From the NCBI RefSeq assembly GCF_003289645.1, contig NZ_QLYX01000018.1:94869-158868 (forward strand): a DNA stretch of 64,000 nucleotides, in the 5' to 3' direction. The notes under the pieces were generated by a model. That model was not told the DNA's origin and made no database searches. It worked only from the letters and a program-made list of their open reading frames with translations. This stretch comes from Actinomadura craniellae. Its GTDB lineage: Bacteria > Actinomycetota > Actinomycetes > Streptosporangiales > Streptosporangiaceae. The translations under genes were made by a program, and so were the position numbers. Positions within the stretch are counted from its first letter, which is position 1; every line of letters starts with the position of its first letter. Shown in pieces: positions 62,907 through 64,000 of the stretch.

Positions 62907-63803
62907 ATGAACGCGAAAGCCCCGGAGCCGCACGCGGACGCCCGCACCCCGGATGCGAGCGGGCCGGAGCTGCGCGCGGACGGCCTCACCCTGGCCTACG
63001 ACGGCGCCCCCGTCGTCGACGGCCTGGACTTGGCCGTGCCGCCGGGCCGGATCACCGCGATCGTCGGCGCCAACGCCTGCGGCAAGTCCACCCTGCTCCG
63101 GGCGCTGGCCCGGCTGCTGTCCCCCCGGGACGGCGCGGTGTACCTGGACGGCCGGAAACTCCAGTCGCTCCCCACCCGGCAACTGGCCCGCGACCTGGGC
63201 ATCCTCCCGCAGGGCCCGGTCGCCCCCGACGGCCTGACCGTGCTGGACCTGGTCAACCGCGGCCGATCGCCGTACCAGACCTGGTGGCGGCAGTGGTCGA
63301 AGGACGACGAGGCCGCCGTGCACGCCGCGCTGGCCGCGACCGGCATCACCGACCTGGCCCACCGCGCCGTCGACGAGTTGTCGGGCGGGCAGCGCCAGCG
63401 CGCCTGGATCGCAATGGCGGTGGCGCAGGGCACCCGGGTCCTGCTGCTGGACGAACCAACCACCTACCTGGACATGGCCCACCAGATCGACGTCCTCGAC
63501 CTGGTCGTCGACCTGAACCGGCGCGAGGGCCGGACCATCGTGATGGTCCTGCACGACCTGAACCAGGCCGCCCGCTACGCCGACCACATGGTGGCGATGA
63601 AGTCCGGCCGGATCGTCGCCGAGGGCGCCCCCACCACGGTCATCACGGCCGCCATCGTCGAGGACGTGTTCGGCCTGCGCTGCCAGGTCACCACGGACGA
63701 GATCAGCGGCACCCCACTGGTCCTCCCGATCAGCCGCCACCACGCAGGCCGCAAACCGACCAGCCCACCCGAAGCCCACCCGCCGACCCCGCGCCCGGCG
63801 TAA
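62907..63803 (+). CDS. Iron-siderophore ABC ATP-binding protein (FepC-like)
   Basis: A 298-residue ATPase. Walker A is VGANACGKSTLLRALARLL (Ala where Gly is usual), the Q-loop region is LGILPQGPVAP, the signature LSGGQRQRAWIAMAVAQG, Walker B LLLDEPTTYLDMAHQIDVLD and the switch His in VLHDLNQAARYADHMV. The C-terminus is Pro/His-rich. It energises the two permeases. ATG with GGAGG about 7 bases upstream. Confidence 0.92.
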   Translation: MNAKAPEPHADARTPDASGPELRADGLTLAYDGAPVVDGLDLAVPPGRITAIVGANACGKSTLLRALARLLSPRDGAVYLDGRKLQSLPTRQLARDLGILPQGPVAPDGLTVLDLVNRGRSPYQTWWRQWSKDDEAAVHAALAATGITDLAHRAVDELSGGQRQRAWIAMAVAQGTRVLLLDEPTTYLDMAHQIDVLDLVVDLNRREGRTIVMVLHDLNQAARYADHMVAMKSGRIVAEGAPTTVITAAIVEDVFGLRCQVTTDEISGTPLVLPISRHHAGRKPTSPPEAHPPTPRPA

Positions 63804-63856
63804 CACCCACCCCCGACAGCTTCCCCACCGCCCCGGACGCCCGTGATCCTGGAGTT

Positions 63857-64000
63857 TTCAGGGGGTTATAACCCAATGCCACTAAGTTAGGCATGTTGCG
63901 AGGACGCGGATGGTAGGCGGCTCATTGTGTCGAGTTCCGCGATGATGGGGTTTCTTGACGATATAAGCGTTGTGGCGACCTCGTTTGATCACGCGTGGGT
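63857..64000 (+). mobile_element. Probable left end of an insertion sequence (truncated by window)
   Basis: After the importer operon the sequence becomes less GC-rich. It includes the 12-bp palindrome GGGTTATAACCC (63863-63874) and AATGCCACTAAGTTAGGC, which looks like a terminal/leader region of IS4-type elements, and then a frame open to the edge. No full terminal repeat or target duplication can be seen because the right side is outside the window. Confidence 0.45.
63927..64000 (+). CDS. N-terminus of a probable transposase (partial)
   Basis: From GTG at 63927 a frame stays open to the end: SSSAMMGFLDDISVVATSFD and HAW. The start FLDDISVV is compatible with IS-type transposase N-termini but too short for firm identification; a second possible start is the ATG at 63942. 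Confidence 0.4.
   Translation, partial: MSSSAMMGFLDDISVVATSFDHAW

Overview
The window is high-GC DNA with tightly packed, often overlapping genes. Gene content points to an actinomycete, most like Streptosporangiales/Thermomonosporaceae (Actinomadura-like): an ECF41 sigma factor, LAL-type LuxR regulators, an F420-type LLM oxidoreductase, a DmdR/IdeR-type iron box, a Thermobifida-type cutinase homologue and an NB-ARC/TPR regulator. The genus is inference; no rRNA or tRNA gene was seen.

Region 1 (1-11.7 kb) is a sugar-catabolic locus. It holds the end of a thiamine-dependent dehydrogenase (E1 alpha and E1 beta), an RbsBAC-type ABC importer, a VOC protein, a rhamnose-mutarotase-type epimerase, a fuconolactonase-type amidohydrolase, a Gfo/Idh/MocA dehydrogenase and a LacI regulator. 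A secreted GH95-like glycosidase is transcribed towards them. The same CG-centred operator lies before the importer and before the glycosidase, so the LacI protein probably controls both. The substrate is probably an L-fucose or L-rhamnose type 6-deoxy sugar released from a glycan.

Region 2 (12-20 kb) is accessory: a STAND-type ATPase with a membrane segment and an Ig-like/FN3-like tail, a RelE-like/DUF6247 toxin-antitoxin pair, an SDR and an F420/LLM oxidoreductase, a DUF2267 protein, and a membrane-anchored polymorphic toxin with an SMI1/KNR4-like immunity protein.

Region 3 (20.2-25.4 kb) is the most interesting part, an apparent RiPP locus. It has a 50-residue precursor ending in a Met-rich core and FAGDDDD, two PatA/PatG-like subtilases (the second with its catalytic Asp replaced by Glu), two small unknown proteins between them, and a tetrapyrrole-methylase-fold methyltransferase resembling borosin backbone N-methyltransferases. 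No YcaO or prenyltransferase is present. The two proteases share an exact 312-bp block, a sign of recent gene conversion.

Region 4 (25.5-41.7 kb) has a Tat-exported cholesterol-oxidase-like GMC enzyme, an acyl-CoA thioesterase, a stressosome operon (RsbR, RsbS, RsbT, an RsbX-like phosphatase, a hybrid kinase and a REC-GAF-PP2C phosphatase), and an HTH/NB-ARC/TPR regulator preceded by phased 10-bp repeats and followed by an ATP-grasp enzyme and a P450. A DnaQ-type exonuclease and a NUDIX gene remnant follow.

Region 5 (41.8-64 kb) has an HSL-type esterase, a soluble histidine kinase with an ECF41 sigma factor, two paralogous giant LAL regulators, a second soluble kinase, a PET-hydrolase/cutinase homologue, a CDF metal exporter, an MFS transporter, a DUF1348 protein, a divergent HxlR/alcohol dehydrogenase pair, an acyl-CoA-dehydrogenase-like gene and a siderophore ABC importer under iron boxes. 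The right edge appears to enter an insertion sequence.
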